Shown here: positions 44,974 through 54,566 of the stretch, piece by piece
How the letters are laid out: each line of letters opens with the position of its first letter
How positions within the stretch are numbered: the first letter of the stretch is position 1
Assembly (NCBI RefSeq): GCF_001866075.3
Contig: NZ_CP063356.1
Location: 4,826,164 to 4,890,163, forward strand
Length of the DNA: 64,000 bases
Reading direction: 5' to 3'
Source: Anaerobacillus isosaccharinicus
GTDB taxonomy: Bacteria; Bacillota; Bacilli; Bacillales; Anaerobacillaceae
The notes under the pieces: generated by a model
Databases searched by the model: none
What the model was told of the DNA's origin: nothing
What the model saw: the letters and a program-made list of their open reading frames with translations, nothing else
Translations under genes and position numbers: made by a program

Positions 44974-45954
44974 ATGAATAGAAAAGAAGCAAACAATCAT
45001 ATTGGAAAACAAATTCGTGTGGTTGATCCACTATTAGGTAGTTACATTGGGGAATTAATTGATATAATTGCTGAACCAAAAAAACCTTGGCGCGGGAAAG
45101 TAACAATTTCGGCCATCGAACAATATCCTGTTCAAAATTTAACTGACTCAAAAGAACAATCTATCACACATCCGCCGTTTACTAGCGGAGAAACATACGA
45201 AGTTCCAGGTTCAAAAATAGAATCTGTAGGTGACGTTGAACTTCATCTAAATTATAACGAATCACTAATTAATGCATTGCTAAACGAAGTTAACTATTTT
45301 CAAACTGAGAAAAACAAAGTTGCTCGTGTCCTTGCACAGCTCCAAGAAGAACTAAAAAAAGCTGATCCTACCTATGAGATAAACAATGCTGATGAACTTG
45401 ACTACCAATATTACACCATCGCAAAAGATGGGGACTACGTTTATATTATTGATGAGAACAACAACCAAGTTCCTTTAAATGATTGCCCATTTGACTTTCA
45501 AATTAGGGTGAACGGACGTTGGATCACGGTTCATTATTCCGATGACTTAGTTTTTCTAGATCAGAAACAAAAAGTACATCATCTGAAGGAAGGCAGTCAA
45601 ATTAGATTAAATAAAGATCAATTTGATCCTTATCATATTTTTATTAATGAGCTTGAAAAGCCAGCGTTAGATTCATTAAATAACGGTTTACAAAAATTTA
45701 AAATTAGTCACGACCATTGCGTTAATTGTCATAATACGCTTCTCAATCAATATCTAGCTTCTGATGAGGAAAAAGTATTTAAAGGAGTTAATTTCATCTC
45801 CTACCAAAAAGGTGGCGATACCGTTCTTGTTCAACATCATTATGAGCGTGAAATTAATGATAATGGCGAAGATGTAACGTATGACCGTTTTGAGTTTACA
45901 AATGATAAAGGCAAGCGTTTATTAATGACGTATTCAACAGAAAAAACAAAATAA
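44974..45954 (+). CDS. DUF2777-like protein, unknown function
   Basis: The 326-residue soluble protein starts MNRKEANNHIGKQIRVVDP and looks like the Bacillus DUF2777 group (EPKKPWRGKVTI is the most telling part). A CVNCH pair near residue 260 is the only cysteine motif. ATG follows GTGGGG. The terminator just after it is occupied by the second IS1182-like element. Confidence 0.6.
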   Translation: MNRKEANNHIGKQIRVVDPLLGSYIGELIDIIAEPKKPWRGKVTISAIEQYPVQNLTDSKEQSITHPPFTSGETYEVPGSKIESVGDVELHLNYNESLINALLNEVNYFQTEKNKVARVLAQLQEELKKADPTYEINNADELDYQYYTIAKDGDYVYIIDENNNQVPLNDCPFDFQIRVNGRWITVHYSDDLVFLDQKQKVHHLKEGSQIRLNKDQFDPYHIFINELEKPALDSLNNGLQKFKISHDHCVNCHNTLLNQYLASDEEKVFKGVNFISYQKGGDTVLVQHHYEREINDNGEDVTYDRFEFTNDKGKRLLMTYSTEKTK

Positions 45955-45955
45955 T

Positions 45956-45983
45956 AAAAGACCGCTCATTTGAGCGGTCTTTT
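45956..45983 (+). repeat. Left target duplication, copy B; also a terminator
   Basis: A 28-bp hairpin with 13-bp arms (AAAAGACCGCTCA) and a TT loop lies one base after the stop of the DUF2777-like gene. It is repeated exactly at 47693-47720. Confidence 0.93.
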
Positions 45984-47692
45984 CAGAGTGTCGAGAAACC
46001 CAATGTAAAATTCATTTTTACATTGGGTTTCTTTATTTTTGTATAGTTGGTTTTATAAAAACAGAAAAAAAGCAGTTCGCAAACCACCTATGCCATCTTG
46101 GCTAGGTGGTTTGCGATCTTTTTGATGTTCTGAGCAGCTGCTGTCATTAGCGCTTGCTCTTGAACATGTTCTCTGCCTCGTAACCGGCAGTAGCGAAGCC
46201 CGTGGAGTTCTTTTGAATCCGCAAAGCTTCGCTCAACTGTTTCTTTTCTTTTTTTATAAAGCATCTTTCCTGTATCAGAAAGACGGTTTTTTCTAATCAG
46301 TTCTTTACTTTCTTCCCAAACATGTCTAGTCACTACCTTTTTCTGATTTCGGCTCCTTGTACATTCCGAGAGTAGCGGACAGTCCTTACATTGCTTTGGA
46401 TCGGAATGGTATTCTTGATACCCTTCTCTTGAGGTAGTCTTGTAATATAAATTTTGGTTATTTGGACATGCGTAAGTATCAGTTTCTTTATCAAATTTGA
46501 ATTTCCACTTAGGAAATAGCCCTCGTGTTGGATGAAAACGACGATAACCAATGACACCCATAATTTTCATCTCTTCGAGTTTCTTACAAATCCATGCTGT
46601 ATAGTAACCAGAATCAGTGGCAGCTGCTTCAACTTTAAAACCAAATCGCTCAATTTGACGTTCTAATCTTTCAATATAAGGTTGTGAATCGTGGACATTT
46701 CCTGGAGTTACATGAACATCCGTGATGATGTTAAATTTCATATCGGTTGTACGGTGATCAAGGTAAAAAAATCCCTCAGGTTTCCCCTCTCGGTACATAT
46801 ACCCGCTCTCAGGGTCTGTTGTACTTTCTTTTATTTCTTTTTCTTCACTCACTTCCTCCCTAGCTTTTAAAGGCTTTTTTCCATGCTCACGACGGCTTTC
46901 TTCAATAGCTGCATCTAGCTCTTTTATATAAGTTCTAGTAGGGGATTGAACAGTTTTTTTCACAAACTTTTTTTTATTTGCGTTCGCTTTTAAATGTGTG
47001 GAATCAGTAAATAAAACCCGGCCACCAACCATTCGATGTTTCATCGCCAATTCTACTACTTCATCAAAGATATCCTGAAAAGCACTGGTCCCATCAAACC
47101 GTTTATGTCGATTAAAACTAATCGTAGAATGATGAGGAACACGTTCTGTTATTCCAAGGCCAAGGAACCATCGGTAAGCCATATTGGTTTGAATTTCTTT
47201 TTCTAATCTGCGTTCCGACCGAATTCCGTATAAATAACCAATAAACATCATCTTAAATAGCATGACAGGATCAATTGGTGGTCGTCCATTATCTGCACAA
47301 TAGTAACCCTTTACTTTATCGTAGATAAAAGAGAAATCTATGTATTTATCAATAATTCTTAGTTCATGATCTTCAGGGACTAGCTGATCAATGGTTACCA
47401 TTTCAAACTCAATTTGTTTTTCTTTTCTAGGCTTTAGCATGAATATCACCTCAAATTAGTCTATACAAATATTATACTACACTTATCTGAATAGTCAGTT
47501 ATAATTATTGATTTTAGACCGTTTTATAAAATAAAAAGAGAGAGCCGTGAGACAATATAAATTGTCTCACGGCTCTTGTTATCTCCTAAACGCCACCTTT
47601 TGTTTGTGAAGAGCCAAGCAACGCTCGGCTACTGGAAAAATTTACATAGTTTAATCATGAAAACAGGCTGTTGAGACTTTCTCAACAGCCTG
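45984..47692 (-). mobile_element. IS1182-like insertion sequence, copy B (1709 bp), inverted
   Basis: It has the same length, ends and internal hairpins as copy A and encodes an identical transposase, in the opposite orientation. It is flanked by an exact 28-bp duplication that is the whole target terminator. Sequences compared by eye at the ends and hairpins are identical to copy A. Confidence 0.93.
46088..47440 (-). CDS. IS1182-family DDE transposase, copy B
   Basis: The 450-residue protein is identical to the copy A transposase, with the same start after GAGGTG and the same DDE motifs. The frame is intact. A hairpin covers the stop codon. Confidence 0.92.
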   Translation of the reverse strand: MLKPRKEKQIEFEMVTIDQLVPEDHELRIIDKYIDFSFIYDKVKGYYCADNGRPPIDPVMLFKMMFIGYLYGIRSERRLEKEIQTNMAYRWFLGLGITERVPHHSTISFNRHKRFDGTSAFQDIFDEVVELAMKHRMVGGRVLFTDSTHLKANANKKKFVKKTVQSPTRTYIKELDAAIEESRREHGKKPLKAREEVSEEKEIKESTTDPESGYMYREGKPEGFFYLDHRTTDMKFNIITDVHVTPGNVHDSQPYIERLERQIERFGFKVEAAATDSGYYTAWICKKLEEMKIMGVIGYRRFHPTRGLFPKWKFKFDKETDTYACPNNQNLYYKTTSREGYQEYHSDPKQCKDCPLLSECTRSRNQKKVVTRHVWEESKELIRKNRLSDTGKMLYKKRKETVERSFADSKELHGLRYCRLRGREHVQEQALMTAAAQNIKKIANHLAKMA

Positions 47693-47720
47693 AAAAGACC
47701 GCTCATTTGAGCGGTCTTTT
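47693..47720. repeat. Right target duplication, copy B; also a terminator
   Basis: The second copy of the 28-bp hairpin. It lies 22 bp after the TraB-family gene stop on the minus strand and now serves as that gene's terminator. Confidence 0.93.
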
Positions 47721-47742
47721 ATTTGATTCTATTAATTTTTAT

Positions 47743-48909
47743 TTATAAGTTTTCTAAAAACAACCGAACAACGTCTGCTCCACCAATAACTGTTCCTAGT
47801 GTACTTCCGATATTGGTTAAGGCAACAATAAGAAGAATTCGAGTTACTTTATTCCCCCAAAAACCTTTTACTGAATAAACATCTTCTGACAATGTTTCAA
47901 AGTCTGCTACATTTGGTCTTCGGAAATAAGCTTGAACAAACCCTGCAAACCATCCTGCTGCCATTAGCGGGCTAAGGGAGCTCAATGGTGCAACAAGAAA
48001 AGCTGTAACTATTGCTAAAGGATGACCAAAAGCAATGGCAGCACCAAGTGCCGAAAACGAACCATTCCATAAAATCCAACTTAATGTTTGTTGGAAGCCG
48101 GCTGTAGGATTGGCATAAAATGTATAACCAATAATTGCCATAATTAAGATTGGAATCATCCACGCAATAATAGTTGGTGCTTTAGATTTAGGGGGAAGTT
48201 TAGATATAGCCTCTAAATCATGTTCCTTTTTAATCTCTTCTTTAATGCCTGGTACATGTGCTGCTCCTAAAACAGCGACAATTTTTTCACCTGGGGCGTC
48301 TTTAATTTTTTGGGCTAAAAATTGATCACGTTCATCAATTAAAGGAACCTTTAATCTAGGAAAGGCTACAGTAAAGTCATCAAGCATGGAGTTAAGCATA
48401 TCTTGTGACTTTATTTTTTCTAATTCTTCTTCTGAGATGGTGTCGTTATTAAAGATACTTGCGAATATCTGTAAAAGTAGCTTAGCTTTCCCCCATATTC
48501 CGATCCCATGCCAAATCCGAGCAAATGTAATTTGAATATTTCGATCTGCAAGTACTAGCGTAGCACCAATTTCATTGGCAGACTCAATGCCTTGGATCAT
48601 TTCTAGTCCAGGCTTAATTCCAAATTGTTTTGCCACTCGTTTTTGAAAAGAGGAAATAACAAGATTCATAAGAAGGAGAGTTGTCTTCTTTTCTTTAATA
48701 ACTTTAAAGATATCCATGTCCTTCCACTTATTTGCGTCCATAATAGACTGGTATCTCTGCTCGTCCAATTCTATACAGACAGTATCAGGTTGTTCTCTTT
48801 CTATGACTTCCTTTACCTGTTCTGCACTCTTCTTAGACACATGGGCGGTACCAATAAGTATAAGTTCTTTACCCTCTAAGTATATTCTCGTAATATTTTC
48901 TTCCGTCAT
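47743..48909 (-). CDS. TraB/PrgY family membrane protein
   Basis: The 388-residue protein begins with the TraB signature LILIGTAHVSKKSAEQV and keeps CIELDEQRY and AVLGAAHVPGI, conserved in TraB/PrgY/GumN-type proteins thought to be membrane proteases. The last ~150 residues hold four or five membrane segments. The substrate is unknown. It probably shared its terminator with the convergent DUF2777-like gene before the insertion. Confidence 0.82.
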   Translation of the reverse strand: MTEENITRIYLEGKELILIGTAHVSKKSAEQVKEVIEREQPDTVCIELDEQRYQSIMDANKWKDMDIFKVIKEKKTTLLLMNLVISSFQKRVAKQFGIKPGLEMIQGIESANEIGATLVLADRNIQITFARIWHGIGIWGKAKLLLQIFASIFNNDTISEEELEKIKSQDMLNSMLDDFTVAFPRLKVPLIDERDQFLAQKIKDAPGEKIVAVLGAAHVPGIKEEIKKEHDLEAISKLPPKSKAPTIIAWMIPILIMAIIGYTFYANPTAGFQQTLSWILWNGSFSALGAAIAFGHPLAIVTAFLVAPLSSLSPLMAAGWFAGFVQAYFRRPNVADFETLSEDVYSVKGFWGNKVTRILLIVALTNIGSTLGTVIGGADVVRLFLENL

Positions 48910-49075
48910 AAACTACCTTCCTTTAAGGGAATTTTCTATAACTAATTTAAATAATTGCATTATCCAATTATGCGCTAAATCTGGCTAAATTTCAATTAAG
49001 TTTTATTTATTTAACAACACCTTAAAGAAGCATTAAATAGCGATCCAGAAAAATGATGTCCCCAAAAATAGCAGA

Positions 49076-49103
49076 AAGGACTAAACCTTTTGATTTAGTC
49101 CTT
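49076..49103 (-). terminator. Terminator of the ydbS-ydbT operon
   Basis: A 10-bp stem (AAGGACTAAA) with an 8-base loop overlaps the stop codon of the last gene. Confidence 0.75.
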
Positions 49104-49480
49104 CATCTCTCATATGAATACCAGTTTAAAAGTTCCTCTTTTTGCTTTTCACTTATGTCGACAGATTGAAATGATTTACCAACGATACTTGTTAAAATTG
49201 AAGCTTGAAGTGTGAACAGCATCCTTAGTTGTTGGAATAACGACTGCTTCAACTCTAGTGCTTGAATCCGCTGTTTAGGAATGATCACTAATGTTTTTGA
49301 GAGGGTTCGGTATGAAATCCATAAAAAGCGATCGTTCTTACCAAAACCGGCATCCTTAAACTGTTGATTTCCTATTAACAAAGCTAAGACTATTACAATC
49401 GATGCACCAATAAATCCATATGGAATGAAATATGCGATAAAACCCGCAATAATCGCTCCAGGAACTACTTTTCTTATCAC
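49103..49480 (-). CDS. YdbT C-terminal part, separate frame (bPH2 domain)
   Basis: The 125-residue frame starts GTG (MIRKVVPGAIIAG) and looks like the third membrane-plus-PH segment of Bacillus YdbT: two hydrophobic helices, then ISYRTLSKTLVIIPKQRIQALELKQSLFQQ. It begins inside the stop of the preceding gene (ATGTGA) in the -1 frame. Together the two frames give about 478 residues, near the ~490 of single-chain YdbT, so this is a split or frameshifted gene. Confidence 0.72.
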   Translation of the reverse strand: MIRKVVPGAIIAGFIAYFIPYGFIGASIVIVLALLIGNQQFKDAGFGKNDRFLWISYRTLSKTLVIIPKQRIQALELKQSLFQQLRMLFTLQASILTSIVGKSFQSVDISEKQKEELLNWYSYER

Positions 49481-50538
49481 ATATCTCTTTTTGCTCGCTT
49501 AGGTAAAGGTTCTATTGGCTGTTCAAAAGCAAAGTCTGGAATTACCTCTCTAAGATGATCTTTTAGCTCTTTTTTTCGAACGAGTGGAAATAGAACAGTA
49601 GAAAGCTGCTCATCTTTAGAGCCCCCGCCAGCACTCTCAACATAAACAGTTACTAACCCAAAAGGCTGGCGTAATAAACTTTCAACAACTCTAATCGCGG
49701 TGATCCTCGTAATAGACAAAGTAAGCTGACGTTTTTCTAGAACACCTCTTGTAATCTCAAGTTCATCACCTTTTTTATCAATTATAAACCCACCGTATTT
49801 AAGTAGCGTACCGCTAAAAGATATGACCCAAGACAAAAGAACAATAATTACAGCCATAATTATGATACCTGCTAGACTAGATTGAAACAAATATCCAAAT
49901 GTATCAATAATGTATTGATCTGGGATCCAATCTTCTAGTTGTGTGGCTAATGCGATAATCGCCATAAAGGCGATGCCAATTCCACTAGAAGTTAATCCTG
50001 CAAAAAGCAAATATTGATTTGAAAGCTTCCATTGTGTTTTCGCTATTGGCTCGATTAAATTTTGGAAATCAACCTCAGTCACTTCACTTTCAATACTCAC
50101 CTCTAATAGTTGCTTCCTTAGATGAAGAGCATCCTCTTTCATCACTGCCGTTAATACGACTTCTGGCTCGTTACCACCACCTGCTGTCTCTACTTTTACT
50201 GCCACTAAATGAAACAATCGTTGCAGTAGTCCGGCAGTAATATCAATACTGTAAATGCGTTCACGACGAATAAACCGATGCTTTTTTACAAAAATCCCTT
50301 GTTTTATCTTTAATTCATCACCATCTATTTCGTATGTAAAAGTAAACCATTTTAAATAGCCATAAATAGAAAATATGATTAAACCAGCTATTGCAAAATA
50401 AACAGTAAAGGGAAAATCCCATGAGGATGCACCTCTACCAAAAACAAATGCTGCAATGATTGGAAAAATTAATTCTTTTAGCGATGCAAAAAACAAGAAA
50501 AAAATTGCAATAGGATGAAGGCGTTTTGGCTTAGACAT
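49477..50538 (-). CDS. ydbT: YdbT N-terminal part, PH-domain (bPH2) membrane protein
   Basis: The 353-residue protein has repeated units of two membrane helices plus a bPH2 domain; the repeat core is visible as RRERIYSIDITAGLLQRLFHL and LSITRITAIRVVESLLRQPFG, each followed by VETAGGG or VESAGGG. It ends in PLPKRAKRDM where single-chain YdbT continues. In Bacillus the ydbST operon is linked to resistance to antimicrobial peptides and compounds. It overlaps ydbS by 8 bp. Confidence 0.82.
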   Translation of the reverse strand: MSKPKRLHPIAIFFLFFASLKELIFPIIAAFVFGRGASSWDFPFTVYFAIAGLIIFSIYGYLKWFTFTYEIDGDELKIKQGIFVKKHRFIRRERIYSIDITAGLLQRLFHLVAVKVETAGGGNEPEVVLTAVMKEDALHLRKQLLEVSIESEVTEVDFQNLIEPIAKTQWKLSNQYLLFAGLTSSGIGIAFMAIIALATQLEDWIPDQYIIDTFGYLFQSSLAGIIIMAVIIVLLSWVISFSGTLLKYGGFIIDKKGDELEITRGVLEKRQLTLSITRITAIRVVESLLRQPFGLVTVYVESAGGGSKDEQLSTVLFPLVRKKELKDHLREVIPDFAFEQPIEPLPKRAKRDM

Positions 50539-51010
50539 CTTTATCAGCCTCCGTTGCTAATTTAGAAATTTGATCTCGAAGTATCGCCGCCCGTCCTTCT
50601 GATAAAGCAGGTATTTGATGAACTGTAGCTGCAGTGGTAATTGTTACAGTCGCTAAACCGTATCTTCTTAATAATGGACCTTGTCTCGTATCAACATGCT
50701 GAACACGGATCATCGGTATTAAAACCCTTCGAATGACGATCATGCCATATTGTAAGTCTACTTCACTCTCATACACTTCATAACGCCATCTTCTCCACCG
50801 TATCGTTGGTATGATCATTACTTTTATAATGCCGATAAAGAAAATAATCAGTATAAGTAGCCAAACTATCCACTTTGGAAACTGAAAAAAGTGAATTAAG
50901 AATAAGTAACCTACTGGAAAAATCGCAAAAAGCAAAGTTTCAAATAAACCTGTAATTCTCCAAACTTTTAATGCACTTTTAGATATTTTTTGAGAAGGGA
51001 TAGGTCGCAT
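50531..51010 (-). CDS. ydbS: YdbS, PH-domain membrane protein
   Basis: The 159-residue protein has two membrane helices and one bPH2 domain (YEVYESEVDLQYGMIVIRRVLIPMIRVQHVDT). It is the usual partner of YdbT and the upstream gene of the pair. The 51019 gene lies 8 bp further upstream in the same direction and is probably in the operon. Confidence 0.85.
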   Translation of the reverse strand: MRPIPSQKISKSALKVWRITGLFETLLFAIFPVGYLFLIHFFQFPKWIVWLLILIIFFIGIIKVMIIPTIRWRRWRYEVYESEVDLQYGMIVIRRVLIPMIRVQHVDTRQGPLLRRYGLATVTITTAATVHQIPALSEGRAAILRDQISKLATEADKDV

Positions 51011-51018
51011 ACTTCGCC

Positions 51019-51237
51019 CTATTCTTCTTCGTCATCGTCAGTAACGTAAATAATTTCCACACCTAATTCCTGTAACAAACGGATCACTTCTTTATTTAAA
51101 GTTTCATCATAAAGAAGACCGACTGACTCCACTAATTCGAGCTCCTCTAAGTGACCAGTTTCAGCATCCTCAATAAGCTCGACGATATCTATAAGACCTT
51201 GTGTATTTAATGTTGTTAAAATTTCTTCTTTAGTCAT
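51019..51237 (-). CDS. Small acidic protein resembling sigma-70 region 1.1
   Basis: The 72-residue protein has the pattern of a sigma region 1.1 domain: MTKEEILTTLNTQG at the start, a helical middle and RLLQELGVEIIYVTDDDEEE at the end, where sigma factors have a short helix, GI/V-x-V and an acidic tail. Region 1.1 mimics DNA in the RNA polymerase channel. As a free protein it might bind polymerase, but this is inference. The gene is directly upstream of ydbS. Confidence 0.6.
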   Translation of the reverse strand: MTKEEILTTLNTQGLIDIVELIEDAETGHLEELELVESVGLLYDETLNKEVIRLLQELGVEIIYVTDDDEEE

Positions 51238-51281
51238 GTTTGACTACCTCCAACTAGATTATTTTTTAAAGAAAATTAGCT

Positions 51282-53132
51282 CTAAAACGGAAAGAAATAC
51301 GGAATTGTAATCATCATCACGGCCCAAATGACAAGTTGCAAAGGAACACCAACCTTGACGAAGTCACTAAATTTATAACCACCTGCCGTCATAACAAGAG
51401 CATTCGTTGGTGATGCTACTGGTGTCGCAAAGGCCATGCTTGCAGCTACAGAAACGGCGATTAAAAACGGATAAGGACTAGCTCCTACATTAATCGCTGT
51501 TGTAATTGCAATCGGTGCAAACAAAACCGCTGTCGCTGTATTACTGATAAATTGACTAAATAGCATTGTTGTAAAATAGAAACCGCCCATTAAAGCAATA
51601 GGACCATAAATACCTAAAATGCCAATAATTAAATCTGACAGATATAAGACACCACCTGTTTTTTCAAGTGCAGTAGCCATTGGGAGCATGGCTGCAATTA
51701 GTACGACACTTTCCCAATTAATTCTGCCATAAGCATCTTCCATGTTCCTTAAACAACCTGTCATGATCATTAAAACTGCTGCGATTAAAACTGCAGTTAC
51801 TGCGGGGACAATTTCTAACGTCATCATCACAAGCATTCCTAGCATGATTACCCCTGCAATCGGGGCTTTTCCACTAGCAGCGGCCATACTTGCCTGCTCT
51901 TTTGTTTGTCCTAGAACGACAACATCTTCTGTCTCTTTTGCTAACAATTCTAAATCAGACCATCTACCTTGTACTAGCAATGCATCTCCAAACTTTAATG
52001 ATTGCGTCGCCCAATTTTTTAATTGATACTTTCCTCTTCGATTAATTCCTAAAATATTTAAATTATACTTTTCTCGAAAGTTTAGCGCTGCAATGCTTTC
52101 ATTAATGAAGCTTGAATGTGGCGTTAACAGCACTTCTGCAACACCAAAATCTTTTGAAACTAATTTTGACGGACTTGCATGTTCGTCTTTATTAAACCAT
52201 AATAGAAAGTCTTTTTTAAAGCGTGCAACACTTTCACTAGGTCCTTGTACATATAAAATATCATTTTCTTTAATGACTGTTTCTGACGTAGCAGGAATAT
52301 GTTGAATTCCAGTCAACCTTGTTTTTTCACCATTACGCCGTTCAATATGTATGATACCGACTTGATAATTTTTTGGAAGCTGCAACTCAGCTAAACGCTT
52401 ATTAATCATTTGAGATAACGGTTGTACTTTCACACGGTATAGTTGATCAGAAATATGGAAAAAGTCCGCTAATTCTAAAGGACTTGTTTCCTTTTGACTT
52501 CGAAACTGTTCTTTGGGATCTCCTTTTGGTAATAACTTTTTTCCTACAGTCATTAAGAAAATAACACCTGTGAATAAAGCAACAATTCCTACTGGCGTAA
52601 AATCAAAAAACGCTAATCGCTCATAGCCATTATCAGCTAAAGTTTGACTTACGATTAAGTTTGGTGGTGTCCCGATTAATGTTAATACACCACCTAAACT
52701 ACTAGCAAAAGCAAGAGGAATGAGAAATAGCGCTGGGCTTTTTTTCATTCCTAAAGCTAAACTAATCACAACAGGCATTAACACTGCAACCGTTCCAGTG
52801 TTACTCATAAATGCACTCAATAATGCGACTAAGATCATTAATATGAATAATAGCTTTATTTCACTATTCCCTGCAAATTTTAATAAAGAATTTCCTGCTA
52901 ACCTAGCTAATCCAGTTCTAAAAATACCGCCACCTACCACAAATAGCCCGGCGATCATAATGACAATTGAATTTGAAAAGCCGGCTAGCGCTTCACTTGT
53001 TGTAATAATTCCAGTCAATACTAAAACTAGTAATGAACACATGGCAATAAGGTCAGCGCGAAATCTCCCCATCATAAAAAATATTGTTGTGATCAGCAGT
53101 ATTAAAAATGTAAGAAGTAATTGAGGTTCCAT
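51282..53132 (-). CDS. SLC13-type anion transporter with two TrkA-C domains
   Basis: The 616-residue protein has membrane halves at residues 1-200 and 400-616 with the transporter motifs SNTGTVAVLMPV, GTPPNLIVSQTL and ATPVASPTNALVM. Two RCK-C (TrkA-C) domains lie in between (IINKRLAELQLPKNYQVGII; INESIAALNFREKYNLNILG). This layout is typical of sodium-coupled sulfate or dicarboxylate carriers. The anion cannot be named. It is probably monocistronic. Confidence 0.83.
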   Translation of the reverse strand: MEPQLLLTFLILLITTIFFMMGRFRADLIAMCSLLVLVLTGIITTSEALAGFSNSIVIMIAGLFVVGGGIFRTGLARLAGNSLLKFAGNSEIKLLFILMILVALLSAFMSNTGTVAVLMPVVISLALGMKKSPALFLIPLAFASSLGGVLTLIGTPPNLIVSQTLADNGYERLAFFDFTPVGIVALFTGVIFLMTVGKKLLPKGDPKEQFRSQKETSPLELADFFHISDQLYRVKVQPLSQMINKRLAELQLPKNYQVGIIHIERRNGEKTRLTGIQHIPATSETVIKENDILYVQGPSESVARFKKDFLLWFNKDEHASPSKLVSKDFGVAEVLLTPHSSFINESIAALNFREKYNLNILGINRRGKYQLKNWATQSLKFGDALLVQGRWSDLELLAKETEDVVVLGQTKEQASMAAASGKAPIAGVIMLGMLVMMTLEIVPAVTAVLIAAVLMIMTGCLRNMEDAYGRINWESVVLIAAMLPMATALEKTGGVLYLSDLIIGILGIYGPIALMGGFYFTTMLFSQFISNTATAVLFAPIAITTAINVGASPYPFLIAVSVAASMAFATPVASPTNALVMTAGGYKFSDFVKVGVPLQLVIWAVMMITIPYFFPF

Positions 53133-53294
53133 AGTTTGACCGCCTTATATGTGTAAAATTTAAAGCTAACTCTGTTTGGTAAATGAAGAAAAGGAGTATG
53201 GCACCCTTGCTAAAAGTCGAATTAACAAGCAATTGCCCACCAATTCTACTTTCTGCATAGAATGCCCTAGCCCCTTAAAGTCATTCTTATTAAA

Positions 53295-54479
53295 TTAAAC
53301 CGTTACTTGCTCTTTAATTGACTCGTTAGCTGCGAGTAAGCCGGCTCCCGGCTTGCATTCAAAACCTTGTTCTCTTAGAACATCTTCTAGAGCAGCTAAA
53401 AATTGGGTAACATTAGTTTGTGTTGCATTATAGCCCATTAAGCCAATACGCCAAACCTTACCTTTTAATTCTCCTAAACCGCCACCAATTTCTAGCCCGT
53501 ATTTAGCTAGAAGCTGCTTTCTTACTTCAAGATCATTTACTCCATTTGGAATTAAAACCGAGGTTAATTGATAAAGACGATGTTCTTTCTTAACAAGTAA
53601 CTCAAGTCCCATCGCTTCTAGGCCAGAATGTAGCGCTGTCCCAAATCTTTTATGACGAGCATAGACATTTTCGAGTCCTTCTTCAAGAATAATTCTTAAC
53701 GCTTCTCTTAATGAATAAACCATCGTAATTGGTGCTGTATGATGATAAAACCTTTCATCATTCCAATAATTTTGGATCATTGATAAGTCTAAGTACCAAC
53801 TTTGTACTTTAGTCTTACGATTTGCCATTGCTTCTAATGCACGATGATTAAATGTTACAGGCGCAAGTCCTGGAGGTGCACTTAAACATTTTTGTGTGCC
53901 ACTATATGCTGCATCAACATCATTATCATCGATTTCAGTTGGAATTCCACCAATCGAAGTTACCATATCACAAACAAATAAAGCATTATGAACGTGAACA
54001 ATTTTACTTAGTTCTTTTAGAGGTTGCATAACCCCGGTAGATGTTTCAGCATGAACAACTGCAACAAGCTTTGTACTTGGATTTTGTTTTAACGCTTTTT
54101 CAATAGCTGTTGGTTCAATAATTTCACCCCAAGGCGCAGTTACTTCAATTACTGTTGCGCCACACCGTTCTGCTACATCGACCATTCGCTGCCCAAAAAG
54201 TCCATTAACGCCTACAATGACCGTATCCCCTGGCTCTACTAAATTAACGAAGACGGTTTCCATACCAGCACTACCCGTGCCAGACATGGGAATTGTCAGT
54301 TTGTTTTCCGTTTGAAAAACTACCTTTAATAAATCTTTCGTTTCATTCATTAGCTTTAAAAACTCCGGATCTAAGTGACCTAGCAATGGAGTTGTCATTG
54401 CCCTAAGTACACGAGGGTGAACATCGCTTGGGCCCGGACCCATTAATAAACGTTTGGATGGATTTAGTTCATTTGTCAT
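53295..54479 (-). CDS. Class V aminotransferase, alanine-glyoxylate type
   Basis: The 394-residue PLP enzyme begins with the family block MGPGPSDVHPRVL and has the lysine site in SGTQKCLSAPPG, HAETSTGV and the C-terminal WRIGLMGYNA. This matches alanine (or serine)-glyoxylate aminotransferases and PucG-type ureidoglycine-glyoxylate transaminases, which share the sequence signature. No purine-degradation genes are near, so the glyoxylate enzyme is slightly preferred. Confidence 0.85.
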   Translation of the reverse strand: MTNELNPSKRLLMGPGPSDVHPRVLRAMTTPLLGHLDPEFLKLMNETKDLLKVVFQTENKLTIPMSGTGSAGMETVFVNLVEPGDTVIVGVNGLFGQRMVDVAERCGATVIEVTAPWGEIIEPTAIEKALKQNPSTKLVAVVHAETSTGVMQPLKELSKIVHVHNALFVCDMVTSIGGIPTEIDDNDVDAAYSGTQKCLSAPPGLAPVTFNHRALEAMANRKTKVQSWYLDLSMIQNYWNDERFYHHTAPITMVYSLREALRIILEEGLENVYARHKRFGTALHSGLEAMGLELLVKKEHRLYQLTSVLIPNGVNDLEVRKQLLAKYGLEIGGGLGELKGKVWRIGLMGYNATQTNVTQFLAALEDVLREQGFECKPGAGLLAANESIKEQVTV

Positions 54480-54566
54480 ATGTAGCCTTCACTCCTTGTT
54501 CATAATGGTAAACCTATTCGACAAGATTTTGAATATTCCTTTAAAAATTAAAATCGTTCAAAAAAA

